NCBI GenBank assembly: GCA_002327985.1
Contig: DCVM01000127.1
Coordinates: 1 to 13,583 of the forward strand
Reading direction: 5' to 3'
Source of the DNA: Syntrophaceae bacterium UBA2188
GTDB taxonomy: Bacteria; Desulfobacterota; BSN033; UBA1163
DNA: 13,583 nt
The translations under genes were made by a program, and so were the position numbers. The first letter of the stretch is position 1, and each line of letters opens with the position of its first letter. The notes under the pieces are model-generated. The model saw nothing but the letters and a program-made list of their open reading frames with translations, ran no database searches and was not told where the DNA came from. This document shows positions 6,771 through 13,190 of the stretch, piece after piece.

Positions 6771-7043
6771 TTATACCATCCCTTTCATCATGGGCCCGAG
6801 AAAATCCTTTACACGCTCTGCTAAATGTTCTGCCTTGATCAAATAGATACAACAAATCTCTCCGCCTTTTTCCCAACTGATCATCGCCAGCTTATCCCCT
6901 GCCCGGATATGGGCCCGGTCTCTCAATTCTTTGGGAAGCACCATCTGCCCCCGTTCGTCGACGCTGATGATGGATTCGACTTTACAATAATTCACTCCCA
7001 TTTCCACTGGTGAACAGCAGGCCTTTTGATCTTTTTTAGACAT
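6771..7043 (-). CDS. AbrB/SpoVT-fold protein of the hgcAB-associated type
   Basis: Small protein (90 aa) with a central swapped-hairpin AbrB domain: ISVDERGQMVLPKELRD at about residues 26-42, then AGDKLAMISWEKGGEICCIYLIK. Such proteins bind DNA as dimers or act as antitoxins, but this one has features beyond a standard AbrB. These are a Cys-Cys pair (C9-C10) in ACCSPVE, a further C20 and a C64-C65 pair in the fold, all plausible metal or mercury ligands. I recall near-identical proteins annotated beside hgcAB in public genomes. The frame is open to an ATG at 7130, but that codon lies between the -35 and -10 of the promoter. I therefore start at 7043, where GGAGA sits 7 nt upstream. No toxin gene is adjacent, so a regulator or metal-sensing accessory is likelier than an antitoxin. 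Confidence 0.85.
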   Translation of the reverse strand: MSKKDQKACCSPVEMGVNYCKVESIISVDERGQMVLPKELRDRAHIRAGDKLAMISWEKGGEICCIYLIKAEHLAERVKDFLGPMMKGMV

Positions 7044-7091
7044 GGCACTGTCTCCATTTAATGTTATCTCTGATAAAGTCAAATAATCAGA

Positions 7092-7113
7092 ATTATCAGT
7101 ATGTACTGATAAT
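7092..7113. promoter_or_regulatory. Palindromic operator overlapping the -10 of the abrB-hgcAB promoter
   Basis: Perfect 10-bp arms ATTATCAGTA and TACTGATAAT are separated by 2 nt. The site covers most of the -10 box and the expected transcription start, a typical repressor position. Related half-sites follow downstream: CTGATTAT on the minus strand (7083-7090) and the small palindrome TTATC-N3-GATAA (7064-7076). The size and symmetry recall ArsR/SmtB-type operators. No such regulator is encoded in the window apart from the AbrB-like protein. Confidence 0.7.
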
Positions 7114-7137
7114 AAACTAACCGAACGCATTTGTCAA
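7109..7137 (-). promoter_or_regulatory. Near-consensus sigma-70 promoter of the abrB-hgcA-hgcB unit
   Basis: On the minus strand TTGACA (7137-7132, perfect -35) and TATTAT (7114-7109, 5 of 6 for -10) are separated by exactly 17 nt. The expected transcription start is near 7102, giving a leader of about 60 nt before the AbrB-like ATG at 7043. The strength of this promoter together with the overlapping palindrome suggests tight repression and strong induction. Confidence 0.75.
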
Positions 7138-7223
7138 ATAATAAAAGATAAATTTTATGAGGCCTTTCGGAAGTGAGTGGCAAAAACCAGATAAGCCTTT
7201 GTTAAGAATCTAAAATGGGTGAG

Positions 7224-7259
7224 AAAAATTCAAGGGGCAGAACTCCCAGTCCTGCCCCT
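7224..7259 (-). terminator. Intrinsic terminator after the E2 gene
   Basis: In the minus-strand transcript AGGGGCAGGAC pairs with GTTCTGCCCCT around the loop TGGGA (11 pairs, one of them G-U), then TTGAATTTTT. It lies just after the E2 stop codon and isolates the dehydrogenase genes from the abrB-hgcAB promoter. Confidence 0.9.
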
Positions 7260-7280
7260 CACCATAAAATCAACATGCCT

Positions 7281-8537
7281 TTAAGTCTCTAACAGGATCA
7301 GGTCGGGATCTTCGAGGCGGGCAATAACGGTATTGAGAAATCGGGCTCCTTCTCCCCCATCAACCACCCGATGATCAAAAGAGAGGGCCAAGCTGAGAAT
7401 TTTTCGAACCACTAATTTTCCATTTTTCACCACGGGCGTATCTTTGATCTTTCCGACACCAAGGATCGCTACTTCGGGATAGTTGATGATCGGTGTGGCA
7501 TAGATTCCCCCTAATGCTCCATAGTTGGAGATGGTAAAGGTTCCCCCTTTTAAATCTGCCAGATCAATCGTGCGATTCCTTGCCTTTTCGACCAACCTGG
7601 TCAACTCATCCGCTATTTGAAGGATAGATTTATCCTTTGCATTCTTTACCACGGGAACCATCAGTCCTTCAGGAGTATCGGTCGCGACGCCAATATTAAA
7701 ATACTTTTTCAGAATGATCTCCTCGTTTTCATCATCCAATGAAGCATTAAGATAGGGATGCTCACTTAACCCCGCAATCACCGCTTTGATAATGAAGGGA
7801 AGGATGGTCAGTTTGATCCCCTTTTTCTCTGCCGCTTTTTTCTCCTTCTCTCTGATCTTCCACAACCCTGTAACATCAGCCTCATCCATCGCCGTTACGT
7901 GAGGTGCGGTATATTTTGACTTAACCATGGCTTTGGCAATGGATCGCCGAACACCCCGCAGAGGAACACGATCGACATAGCCGTATAAATCATATTTTTT
8001 GACCTTAGCAATTTTCTTTTCTGGTTCAGGGATCTTTTCTTTACTTTCTGCGAATTGGCGAACATCTTTTTCTAAAACCCTGCCCTCAGGCCCTGTGCCT
8101 TGCACTTTATTAATATCTAACCCTAACTCTTTTGCTAAAGCCCGAACAGCTGGTGCTGCAAGGGCGTGCTCGCTGACCAGGGCTGTTTTAATGGGTTCAG
8201 CCTTTACGGCTACTGCGGAAACCTCTTCGGGCGCTTCCTCCAACTCGCCGACCACACCAACTGATTTAGGCCTTGGAGGAGAAGTGGTCAATGTTTCTCC
8301 TTTCTCCCCGAAGATAACAATTACCTGTCCGACTTTGACAATTTCCTTCTCGTTGGCCAATATCTTCAGAATGACCCCTGTTTTGGGAGAAGGAATTTCT
8401 GCAAGGGCTTTATCGGTTTCTACCTCAACAAGGGGCTGTCCTTCCTTCACCTCGTCACCTTCTTTGACTAACCAGCGAACAATCTCACCTTCTGTTAAAC
8501 CCTCTCCGATATCGGGAAACTTAAATTCAAATGTCAT
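7281..8537 (-). CDS. 2-oxo acid dehydrogenase E2 (dihydrolipoamide acyltransferase)
   Basis: Acyltransferase core of a pyruvate or branched-chain 2-oxo acid dehydrogenase complex; it moves the acyl group from lipoyl-lysine to CoA. The protein is 418 aa. It has one lipoyl domain (about 2-76, lipoylated K43 in ETDKA), a charged linker, and a peripheral subunit-binding domain (about 127-162, APAVRALAKELGLDI and GTGPEGRVLEKDV). The catalytic domain (about 187-418) carries the HRVVDG motif with H389 and D393. I start at the ATG at 8537, 5 nt after GGAGGA; the frame also contains a TTG at 8549, but it lies within the ribosome-binding site. It follows E1-beta across a repeat-bearing 145-nt gap. The substrate choice between pyruvate and branched-chain acids cannot be decided here. 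No E3 gene follows. Confidence 0.95.
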   Translation of the reverse strand: MTFEFKFPDIGEGLTEGEIVRWLVKEGDEVKEGQPLVEVETDKALAEIPSPKTGVILKILANEKEIVKVGQVIVIFGEKGETLTTSPPRPKSVGVVGELEEAPEEVSAVAVKAEPIKTALVSEHALAAPAVRALAKELGLDINKVQGTGPEGRVLEKDVRQFAESKEKIPEPEKKIAKVKKYDLYGYVDRVPLRGVRRSIAKAMVKSKYTAPHVTAMDEADVTGLWKIREKEKKAAEKKGIKLTILPFIIKAVIAGLSEHPYLNASLDDENEEIILKKYFNIGVATDTPEGLMVPVVKNAKDKSILQIADELTRLVEKARNRTIDLADLKGGTFTISNYGALGGIYATPIINYPEVAILGVGKIKDTPVVKNGKLVVRKILSLALSFDHRVVDGGEGARFLNTVIARLEDPDLILLET

Positions 8538-8560
8538 AAAGTCCTCCAAAAAAGTCTAAC

Positions 8561-8679
8561 TGGAATATTGGAATAGTGGAATATTGGAACAATGGGAGAA
8601 AAACCTAAATAAGAAAATGTAAACTTTTTTATTTTCGAAACTATCATTCCATTATTCCAACATTCCATCATTCCATCAG
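8561..8679. repeat. Period-8 inverted repeat between E1-beta and E2
   Basis: The left arm (8561-8596) consists of imperfect 8-nt units of the form TGGAATNN, four and a half times. The right arm (8643-8679) is the same unit in inverse orientation (NNATTCCA). About 45 nt of AT-rich sequence lie between. Together they could fold into an imperfect hairpin of about 35 bp in the mRNA. The same element occurs at 10807-10919. Confidence 0.7.
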
Positions 8680-8682
8680 TTT

Positions 8683-9660
8683 TTAAAAGTTCATTACCTT
8701 CTTCACTGCCGTGACAATCCTTTTTAGATTAGGAAGATAATAATGCTCGGATTTCAATAAAGGAACAGGAATATCAAACCCTGTCACCCTGTCGATGGGT
8801 GCTTGAAGAGAAAAAAAGGCTTTCTCATTGATCAGGGCAATAATCTCGGCGCCCAAACCACATGTTTTGGGCGCCTCGTGAACAATAACCCCTCTCCCTG
8901 TTTTCCGAATTGAATTGACGATAGCATCCACATCTATCGGTGAGATGGTTCTGAGATCAATGATTTCCACATCAATCTTATCTCCTTTCAACTCTTCAGC
9001 CGCATTCAATGCCTCACGAACCATTGCCCCCCAAGCGACGATTGTTATGTCTTTCCCCTCCTGAACCATTCTTGCCTTTCCAATTGGGATGGTATAGTCC
9101 CCTTCTGGAACCTCTTCGCGGATTGCACGATAGATACGCTTGGGTTCCAAAAAGAGAACAGGATCAGGTTCTCGAATGGAAGCAAGAAGAAGGCCCTTAG
9201 CTTCATAGGGAGTCGAAGGGATGACGACTTTAATCCCAGGGGTGTGAGCCAAGATCGCCTCAGGACTTTCGGAGTGATGTTCGGGTGCGTGAATACCACC
9301 TCCATATGGAACCCTGATGACCAAGGGACAGATGAACCTTCCTCTTGAGCGGTTTCGCATTCGTCCAATATGGTTGGTAATCTGATCTAGACAGGGATAG
9401 AGAAAACCATCAAATTGAATTTCTGCAACCGGACGAAATCCATAGAGGGCCATTCCTAAAGCGGTCCCGACAATCCCTGACTCTGCCAGAGGTGTGTCCA
9501 CGACTCGATCCGTACCAAATTTTTCCTGAAGGCCATCTGTAACTCGAAAGACGCCCCCTTCCCTTCCGACATCCTCTCCTAAGACAACTACCCGGTTATC
9601 TTTTCCCATCTCTTCCCGAAGAGCAAGATTGATTGCCTCTACCATATTGAGTTTAGCCAT
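8683..9660 (-). CDS. 2-oxo acid dehydrogenase E1 component, beta subunit
   Basis: Beta subunit of the thiamine-diphosphate-dependent E1 decarboxylase of a 2-oxo acid dehydrogenase complex. The 325-aa length is standard for the family. The pyrimidine-binding part shows VVVLGEDVGREGGVFRVT, then DTPLAESGIVGTALGMAL and AEIQFDGFLYPCLDQITN. Further on are PYGGGIHAPEHHSESPEA and the C-terminal transketolase-type domain with VVIPSTPYEAKGLL and FLEPKRIYR. The start at 9660 has GAGAGGA about 9 nt upstream and gives the expected MAKLNMVEAIN N-terminus. It lies 60 nt downstream of E1-alpha and upstream of E2, so the three form one enzyme operon. Confidence 0.95.
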   Translation of the reverse strand: MAKLNMVEAINLALREEMGKDNRVVVLGEDVGREGGVFRVTDGLQEKFGTDRVVDTPLAESGIVGTALGMALYGFRPVAEIQFDGFLYPCLDQITNHIGRMRNRSRGRFICPLVIRVPYGGGIHAPEHHSESPEAILAHTPGIKVVIPSTPYEAKGLLLASIREPDPVLFLEPKRIYRAIREEVPEGDYTIPIGKARMVQEGKDITIVAWGAMVREALNAAEELKGDKIDVEIIDLRTISPIDVDAIVNSIRKTGRGVIVHEAPKTCGLGAEIIALINEKAFFSLQAPIDRVTGFDIPVPLLKSEHYYLPNLKRIVTAVKKVMNF

Positions 9661-9665
9661 CGCTA

Positions 9666-9716
9666 AGATCCTCTCTATTGAAAATAACGTGACCCTGTCC
9701 CTGTCGCGTGTCCAGC
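9666..9716. repeat. Possible repeat remnant between E1-alpha and E1-beta
   Basis: The gap contains GACAGGGACAGGG followed by TCACGTTATTTTCAATAG on the minus strand. The tandem GACAGG hexamers and this tail resemble dispersed repeats I associate with REP-type transposase elements in deltaproteobacterial genomes. That association is from memory, and only one copy is in the window. Confidence 0.25.
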
Positions 9717-9720
9717 CTTA

Positions 9721-10791
9721 TTACAAACTCCCTTTTAAATATTCCATCTGTTCTTTTAACTGTGGTGTCATCTCCGCATAAACGTATTTAAAAATGTCTT
9801 CGACCTCTGGCACTGGAACAGCTTCAGCGTCTTTCACCACCTGATCAATCTCCTTTTGAGCTTCTTCAGTGAGTCGTTGCTCAATCTCATCGTTCCAGAG
9901 GCCTTTCTCTTCGAGATAAAGTTTCAACCGGACCATTGGATCGAGCGGTTTCCATGTTTCTATCTCCTCATCCTTTCGATATTTGGTTGGATCATCTGCC
10001 GTAGTGTGAGGTCCAAACCGATAAGTCACTCCTTCGATCAATGTAGATCCTCTTCCAGTACGGGCTTTTTCCGCTGCCTCCTTGGTCGCTGCAAAAACGG
10101 CAAAAAGGTCATTTCCATCCACTTGAATCCCATCCATTCCGTAGGCAATCGCTTTCTGGGCAATCGTCTGGGAGGCCGTCTGAATTTTTCTCGGAACGGA
10201 AATGGCGAATTGATTGTTCTGGCAGAAGAAAATAGTCGGAGTTTTGAAGACACCTGCAAAGTTCATCGCCTCATGGAAATCACCTTTTGAGGTTGCACCG
10301 TCTCCGAAATAGGCCATGGTGACAATTGGGTCCCCTTTAAGCTTCGCGGCCCATCCCACCCCTACAGCATGAAGGGGATGGGTCCCGACAGGGATGGAGA
10401 CGGGCAACACGTTAATCCCTTCTGGAGCACGGCTTCCTTCTTCATTTCCCATCCAGTAAAGAAAGACCGTTTTAAGCGGAATCCCCATCATCAGAGCAGC
10501 TCCTAATTCTCTAAAAGCAGGAAAGACCCAATCCCCCTTTTGAAGCACCGAGGCACTTCCAACCTGGCAGGCCTCTTGACCCCAGATGGGGGCGTAGGTT
10601 CCCATCCGGCCCTGCCTCTGAAGCATTAAGGCCCTCTGATCCGCCAGCCGAATGAAGAGCATCTTTTGATAAAGATTGAACGTATCCTGGTCGCTGAAAG
10701 GTGGGTGCAAATTCCGTTGAAGCGTTCCCTCCGGTTTAAGAATCTGAAACATCTTCCCCTTCAGGGGATGATAATCTTCAAACAAACTCAT
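9721..10791 (-). CDS. 2-oxo acid dehydrogenase E1 component, alpha subunit
   Basis: Alpha subunit of the E1 decarboxylase; it binds the diphosphate end of thiamine diphosphate. The 356-aa product shows the classical cofactor motif GDG (163-165) ending in NN (192-193). GQEACQVGSA and HPLHAVGVGWA come before it and RFGPHTTADDPTKYR after it, as in PdhA/BkdA proteins. I start at the ATG at 10791, 6 nt after GGAGGAG; an in-frame ATG at 10806 lies immediately before that ribosome-binding site. The gene follows the thioredoxin-like gene across a repeat-bearing gap, and I saw no good promoter there. Motifs alone do not separate pyruvate from branched-chain specificity. Confidence 0.95.
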   Translation of the reverse strand: MSLFEDYHPLKGKMFQILKPEGTLQRNLHPPFSDQDTFNLYQKMLFIRLADQRALMLQRQGRMGTYAPIWGQEACQVGSASVLQKGDWVFPAFRELGAALMMGIPLKTVFLYWMGNEEGSRAPEGINVLPVSIPVGTHPLHAVGVGWAAKLKGDPIVTMAYFGDGATSKGDFHEAMNFAGVFKTPTIFFCQNNQFAISVPRKIQTASQTIAQKAIAYGMDGIQVDGNDLFAVFAATKEAAEKARTGRGSTLIEGVTYRFGPHTTADDPTKYRKDEEIETWKPLDPMVRLKLYLEEKGLWNDEIEQRLTEEAQKEIDQVVKDAEAVPVPEVEDIFKYVYAEMTPQLKEQMEYLKGSL

Positions 10792-10806
10792 AGAGCTCTC
10801 CTCCAT

Positions 10807-10919
10807 AACGGAATGATGGAATATTGGAATGTTGAAATAATGGCATAGAAAGAAAATTTTCTATCATTCTATTTTATTAAACCCAATACTCCATTCTTCC
10901 ATTATTCCGGTATTCCAGG
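10807..10919. repeat. Second copy of the period-8 inverted repeat
   Basis: The left arm (10807-10843) reads CGGAATGA, TGGAATAT, TGGAATGT, TGAAATAA; the right arm (about 10882-10919) is the inverse of the same unit, with AT-rich sequence between. The match to the element at 8561-8679 is clear in unit, orientation and position between genes. A further unit of the same type (CTGGAATAG on the minus strand) forms the last codons and stop of the thioredoxin-like gene. Confidence 0.65.
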
Positions 10920-10923
10920 GGTT

Positions 10924-11196
10924 CTATTCCAGTGCCCACTTCTTCAATCGGTCGTAGTCTGCTGAACCGCAGATCCACTTTCCTGTCTTTTTATTGAAGA
11001 AAAATGGAACCCCACCACAATAACCCTTGTCATACTCTCTCATCAGTTTAGCATTGGCTTCATTGTGCCATACCTCAAGTTGTTCGATCTTGATACTCTC
11101 TTCATCCTCTAACCTCTCCACGAGAGGTGTCATCTTGTGGCAGTGGGGTCATTCCGCACCAGCAAATTCCAACAAATACGATTCTTCTTTTTCCAT
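10924..11196 (-). CDS. Thioredoxin-like selenoprotein with UPHC active site (in-frame UGA)
   Basis: Thioredoxin-fold redox protein of 90 aa if read through its in-frame TGA. A conventional call would begin at the internal ATG at 11133 and lose the active site. Upstream the frame continues KHCHP, then TGA (11149-11151), then 15 codons to an ATG at 11196 with a perfect AAGGAGG 7 nt upstream. The protein thus starts MEKEESYLLEFAGAE-U-PHCHKM: strand beta-1, then a UxxC motif in place of the CPHC redox site, with U16 and C19. Further marks are VWHNEANAKLMREYD, C60 in YCGGVPFF with the probable cis-proline P64, and C76 in WICG. A perfect 7-bp hairpin follows the TGA. It sits between wrbA and E1-alpha. 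A role in thiol or selenol redox is inferred; the partner is unknown. Confidence 0.87.
11112..11128 (-). promoter_or_regulatory. Candidate bacterial SECIS element in the thioredoxin-like gene
   Basis: In the minus-strand mRNA ACCTCTC pairs perfectly with GAGAGGT around the loop GTG. The hairpin starts 20 nt after the UGA and its loop begins 27 nt after it, with G as the first loop base. All three values fit the bacterial SECIS model as I know it. Its position within the coding sequence, just after the UGA, is also typical. Confidence 0.7.
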
Positions 11197-11270
11197 ATTG
11201 TCGCCTCCTTATATCGCTTTCTCTCTTTTAGTGATTCTCTCTTTCCCATTTTCACAGAATCTGCCCATCT

Positions 11271-11285
11271 TTGTAATTCTTACAA
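11271..11285. promoter_or_regulatory. Small palindrome upstream of the thioredoxin-like gene
   Basis: TTGTAA-N3-TTACAA, a perfect 6-bp inverted repeat, lies between wrbA and the thioredoxin-like gene, about 75 nt before the latter's start codon. It could be an operator. No convincing -35/-10 pair accompanies it, so the assignment is weak. Confidence 0.3.
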
Positions 11286-11317
11286 AATGATTGGGGAGAA
11301 ACCTATGCCGCCCCAAC

Positions 11318-11929
11318 CTATTTTGTTTGTTTGATAGCTATCGTTGCAACATATTTCCCTTGAAATCGGGCTGCTGCTAATTCGTTCTCGCTCGGCATTC
11401 GCTCTCCTTGACCCCCTGCAATCGTTGATGCCCCATAAGGAGATCCTCCCGTCATCTCATCGATTCGCATCTGTCCTTGGAAGGAATAGGGCAAACCTGC
11501 AACAATCATCCCATGATGTAAAAGTGAAATATGAAAACTCAAAATGGTGGATTCTTGTCCCCCATGCTGTGTGGCCGAACTGGTGAAGACACTTCCTACT
11601 TTACCGACCAGGGCCCCTTTTGCCCAAAGTTGTCCTGTGGCATCAAGGAACTGGCGCATTTGCCCACACATATTTCCAAATCGTGTGGGTGTACCAAAAA
11701 TAATGGCATCAGCCGAAGCGAGTTCATCAACTTGACATATGGGAATATGAGCAAATGATTTCTGAGGTTCAAGGGCTCCCATTTCCTTAAGTACTTCCTC
11801 TGGCAGTGTCTCCGGGACTCGGCGCATTTCAACTGTTGCTCCGGTCACTTCTTTAGCTCCTTCTGCAATGGCTTTTGCGAGATGGTGAATGTGTCCATAC
11901 ATAGAATAGTAGACGATCAAAACCTTCAT
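11318..11929 (-). CDS. wrbA: WrbA-like NAD(P)H:quinone oxidoreductase
   Basis: Flavodoxin-fold FMN enzyme that reduces quinones by two electrons, guarding against semiquinone radicals. The 203-aa length is normal for WrbA. It shows KVLIVYYSMYGH at the N-terminus (phosphate-binding loop of FMN), then GTPTRFGNMCGQMRQFLDATGQLW and VFTSSATQHGGQE. The C-terminal part has GGSPYGASTIAGGQGERMPSENEL, which is diagnostic for this family. The ATG at 11929 has GGGAGG 9 nt upstream. It lies in the same orientation between the prenyltransferase and the thioredoxin-like gene. Work on quinones fits with the neighbouring prenyltransferase and DoxX-like gene. Confidence 0.93.
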   Translation of the reverse strand: MKVLIVYYSMYGHIHHLAKAIAEGAKEVTGATVEMRRVPETLPEEVLKEMGALEPQKSFAHIPICQVDELASADAIIFGTPTRFGNMCGQMRQFLDATGQLWAKGALVGKVGSVFTSSATQHGGQESTILSFHISLLHHGMIVAGLPYSFQGQMRIDEMTGGSPYGASTIAGGQGERMPSENELAAARFQGKYVATIAIKQTK

Positions 11930-12136
11930 AGCTTATAACCTCCCTTCGATACAAATCTATTTTAATTCCGCCCTTTTTATAACCTGAAATCTCATCCCCT
12001 TTATAAATCCAATCAAAAATATTTGGAATGATCAATTCTAAAGCTCCCAAGGCTGGCTCTCTGTCCCTTGGCCACCATGATGATACAGTCTCCAAGGGGA
12101 GAGGGAGGAGGTGGGGGGCGAAAATGTTAGAGCCTT
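11930..12136. other. Intergenic stretch with alternating CCAAGG/CCTTGG arms
   Basis: The 207 nt between the prenyltransferase and wrbA contain CCAAGG (12047-12052), CCTTGG (12066-12071) and CCAAGG (12092-12097). The middle copy can therefore pair with either neighbour. A purine-rich plus-strand tract (GGGGAGAGGGAGGAGG) follows. No U-tract terminator was found. A minus-strand ORF crossing this stretch into wrbA has no recognisable domain and I do not call it. Confidence 0.35.
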
Positions 12137-13189
12137 TCATGTCCGAATGACCAGGCCCTGGGCCTCTTTCTTTCTCTTTAAAAATATCGTTCTTCCAATC
12201 AGTCTTGCCAAGGGAATGTAAAGAACGATTAAAACCATGACCGGAAACAGGGATGCGGTTAGGGCATCTGATTTAAACCCCTCAATTAAGTAAGCAAGAA
12301 TAAGCAAGATGGCGGTGAAATTATGAGTACAAATCATTCCAAAATTGGCAGGCGCCATCTTACCGGGTTCCTGATAAAAAGCTCTTAAAATGGAAATGGT
12401 CTTGTATGCAATCGGAAGGGTCAATAAAGAAATCAACCCCAGCAAAGGAATCTTCCCCAAGATTACCCCTACAAGGATCGCTCCATAAGCAGAAAAAAGA
12501 CTCAGGATAAATAAACCAACTCCTGTCTCCCTGCCGAAGCGAGCGACTAAGTTCAGTTTCCCTCCCTTTCGGTCTTCTTCATAATCAGGAATCTCATTAA
12601 TCGTAATCATTGAAAAAAGCATGATCCCAAAAGGAAGGGTTCCCCAAAAAGCCTCCCAGGAAATTCTTTGAGTTTGGACATAATAGGCTCCAAGACCAAT
12701 GCCTGGCCCAAAACAGAGGAGCTGCGCCACCTCTCCAAGACCTCGATAACCAAATCGGATAGGCGGAGCAGTATAAAAATAGGCACAGAAAAAACCAATG
12801 ACTAAAAGGAGAAGAATAAACGGTCCTCTTGTGATACCCAGAAAAACACCTATCCCGATAGCGACGAGGTAAAAGTTGATAAAAACATTTCTCATCCTCC
12901 GTGGTTGAATCAACCCTGAGGAAAGAAGCCCGCTTCCACCGGTATAAGGATTTCTCTCATCCGTGGCAAAGACATCCACCAGATGGCGAAAGTCATAATA
13001 GTCATCCGTCATGTTCAGAGCCATGTGATTAAGGAGAAGGCCGAGCATCACCAGAAGGAAATATTCCGGATAAAACTTCCCATCCGTCGTCCAGGCAATC
13101 ATGCTCCCCAATATTCCAGGCATGAAACTGGCGGAGGTAAAATGAAACCGGAAAGCCTTCCACCAGATTCTCCAAGTTTCAACTTGCAT
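12137..13189 (-). CDS. UbiA-superfamily prenyltransferase, MenA-like
   Basis: Integral membrane prenyltransferase of the UbiA superfamily, 350 aa, with about eight to nine hydrophobic helices. The first Asp-rich motif is N59-x2-DD-x2-D66 (NMTDDYYD). The second is NEIPDYEED (198-206) before GGKLNLVARFG. YTAPPIRFGYRGLGE between them is typical of MenA (1,4-dihydroxy-2-naphthoate polyprenyltransferase) and relatives. It would attach a polyprenyl chain to an aromatic acceptor in menaquinone or a related quinone pathway. Related enzymes act on other aromatics, and no other men gene is nearby, so I leave the symbol blank. The start codon lies 1 nt after the stop of the DoxX-like gene, and its ribosome-binding site (AAAGGGG) lies within that gene's last codons, so the two are coupled. 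Confidence 0.85.
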   Translation of the reverse strand: MQVETWRIWWKAFRFHFTSASFMPGILGSMIAWTTDGKFYPEYFLLVMLGLLLNHMALNMTDDYYDFRHLVDVFATDERNPYTGGSGLLSSGLIQPRRMRNVFINFYLVAIGIGVFLGITRGPFILLLLVIGFFCAYFYTAPPIRFGYRGLGEVAQLLCFGPGIGLGAYYVQTQRISWEAFWGTLPFGIMLFSMITINEIPDYEEDRKGGKLNLVARFGRETGVGLFILSLFSAYGAILVGVILGKIPLLGLISLLTLPIAYKTISILRAFYQEPGKMAPANFGMICTHNFTAILLILAYLIEGFKSDALTASLFPVMVLIVLYIPLARLIGRTIFLKRKKEAQGLVIRT

Positions 13190-13190
13190 C

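Noticed and set aside
7044..7130. Longer AbrB-like protein from ATG 7130
   Set aside because: That ATG lies in the spacer of the promoter, upstream of the expected transcription start.
7999..8559. 186-aa plus-strand ORF opposite the E2 gene
   Set aside because: Shadow of the E2 reading frame; Ser/Thr/Pro-rich composition is that expected from the antisense of a linker and lipoyl domain.
10924..11133. Thioredoxin-like gene starting at ATG 11133
   Set aside because: This start has no ribosome-binding site and cuts off strand beta-1 and the whole active site, while the start at 11196 has a perfect one.
11853..12140. 95-aa minus-strand ORF across the prenyltransferase/wrbA gap
   Set aside because: It overlaps wrbA by 77 nt in another frame, has no domain I recognise and looks like translated non-coding DNA.
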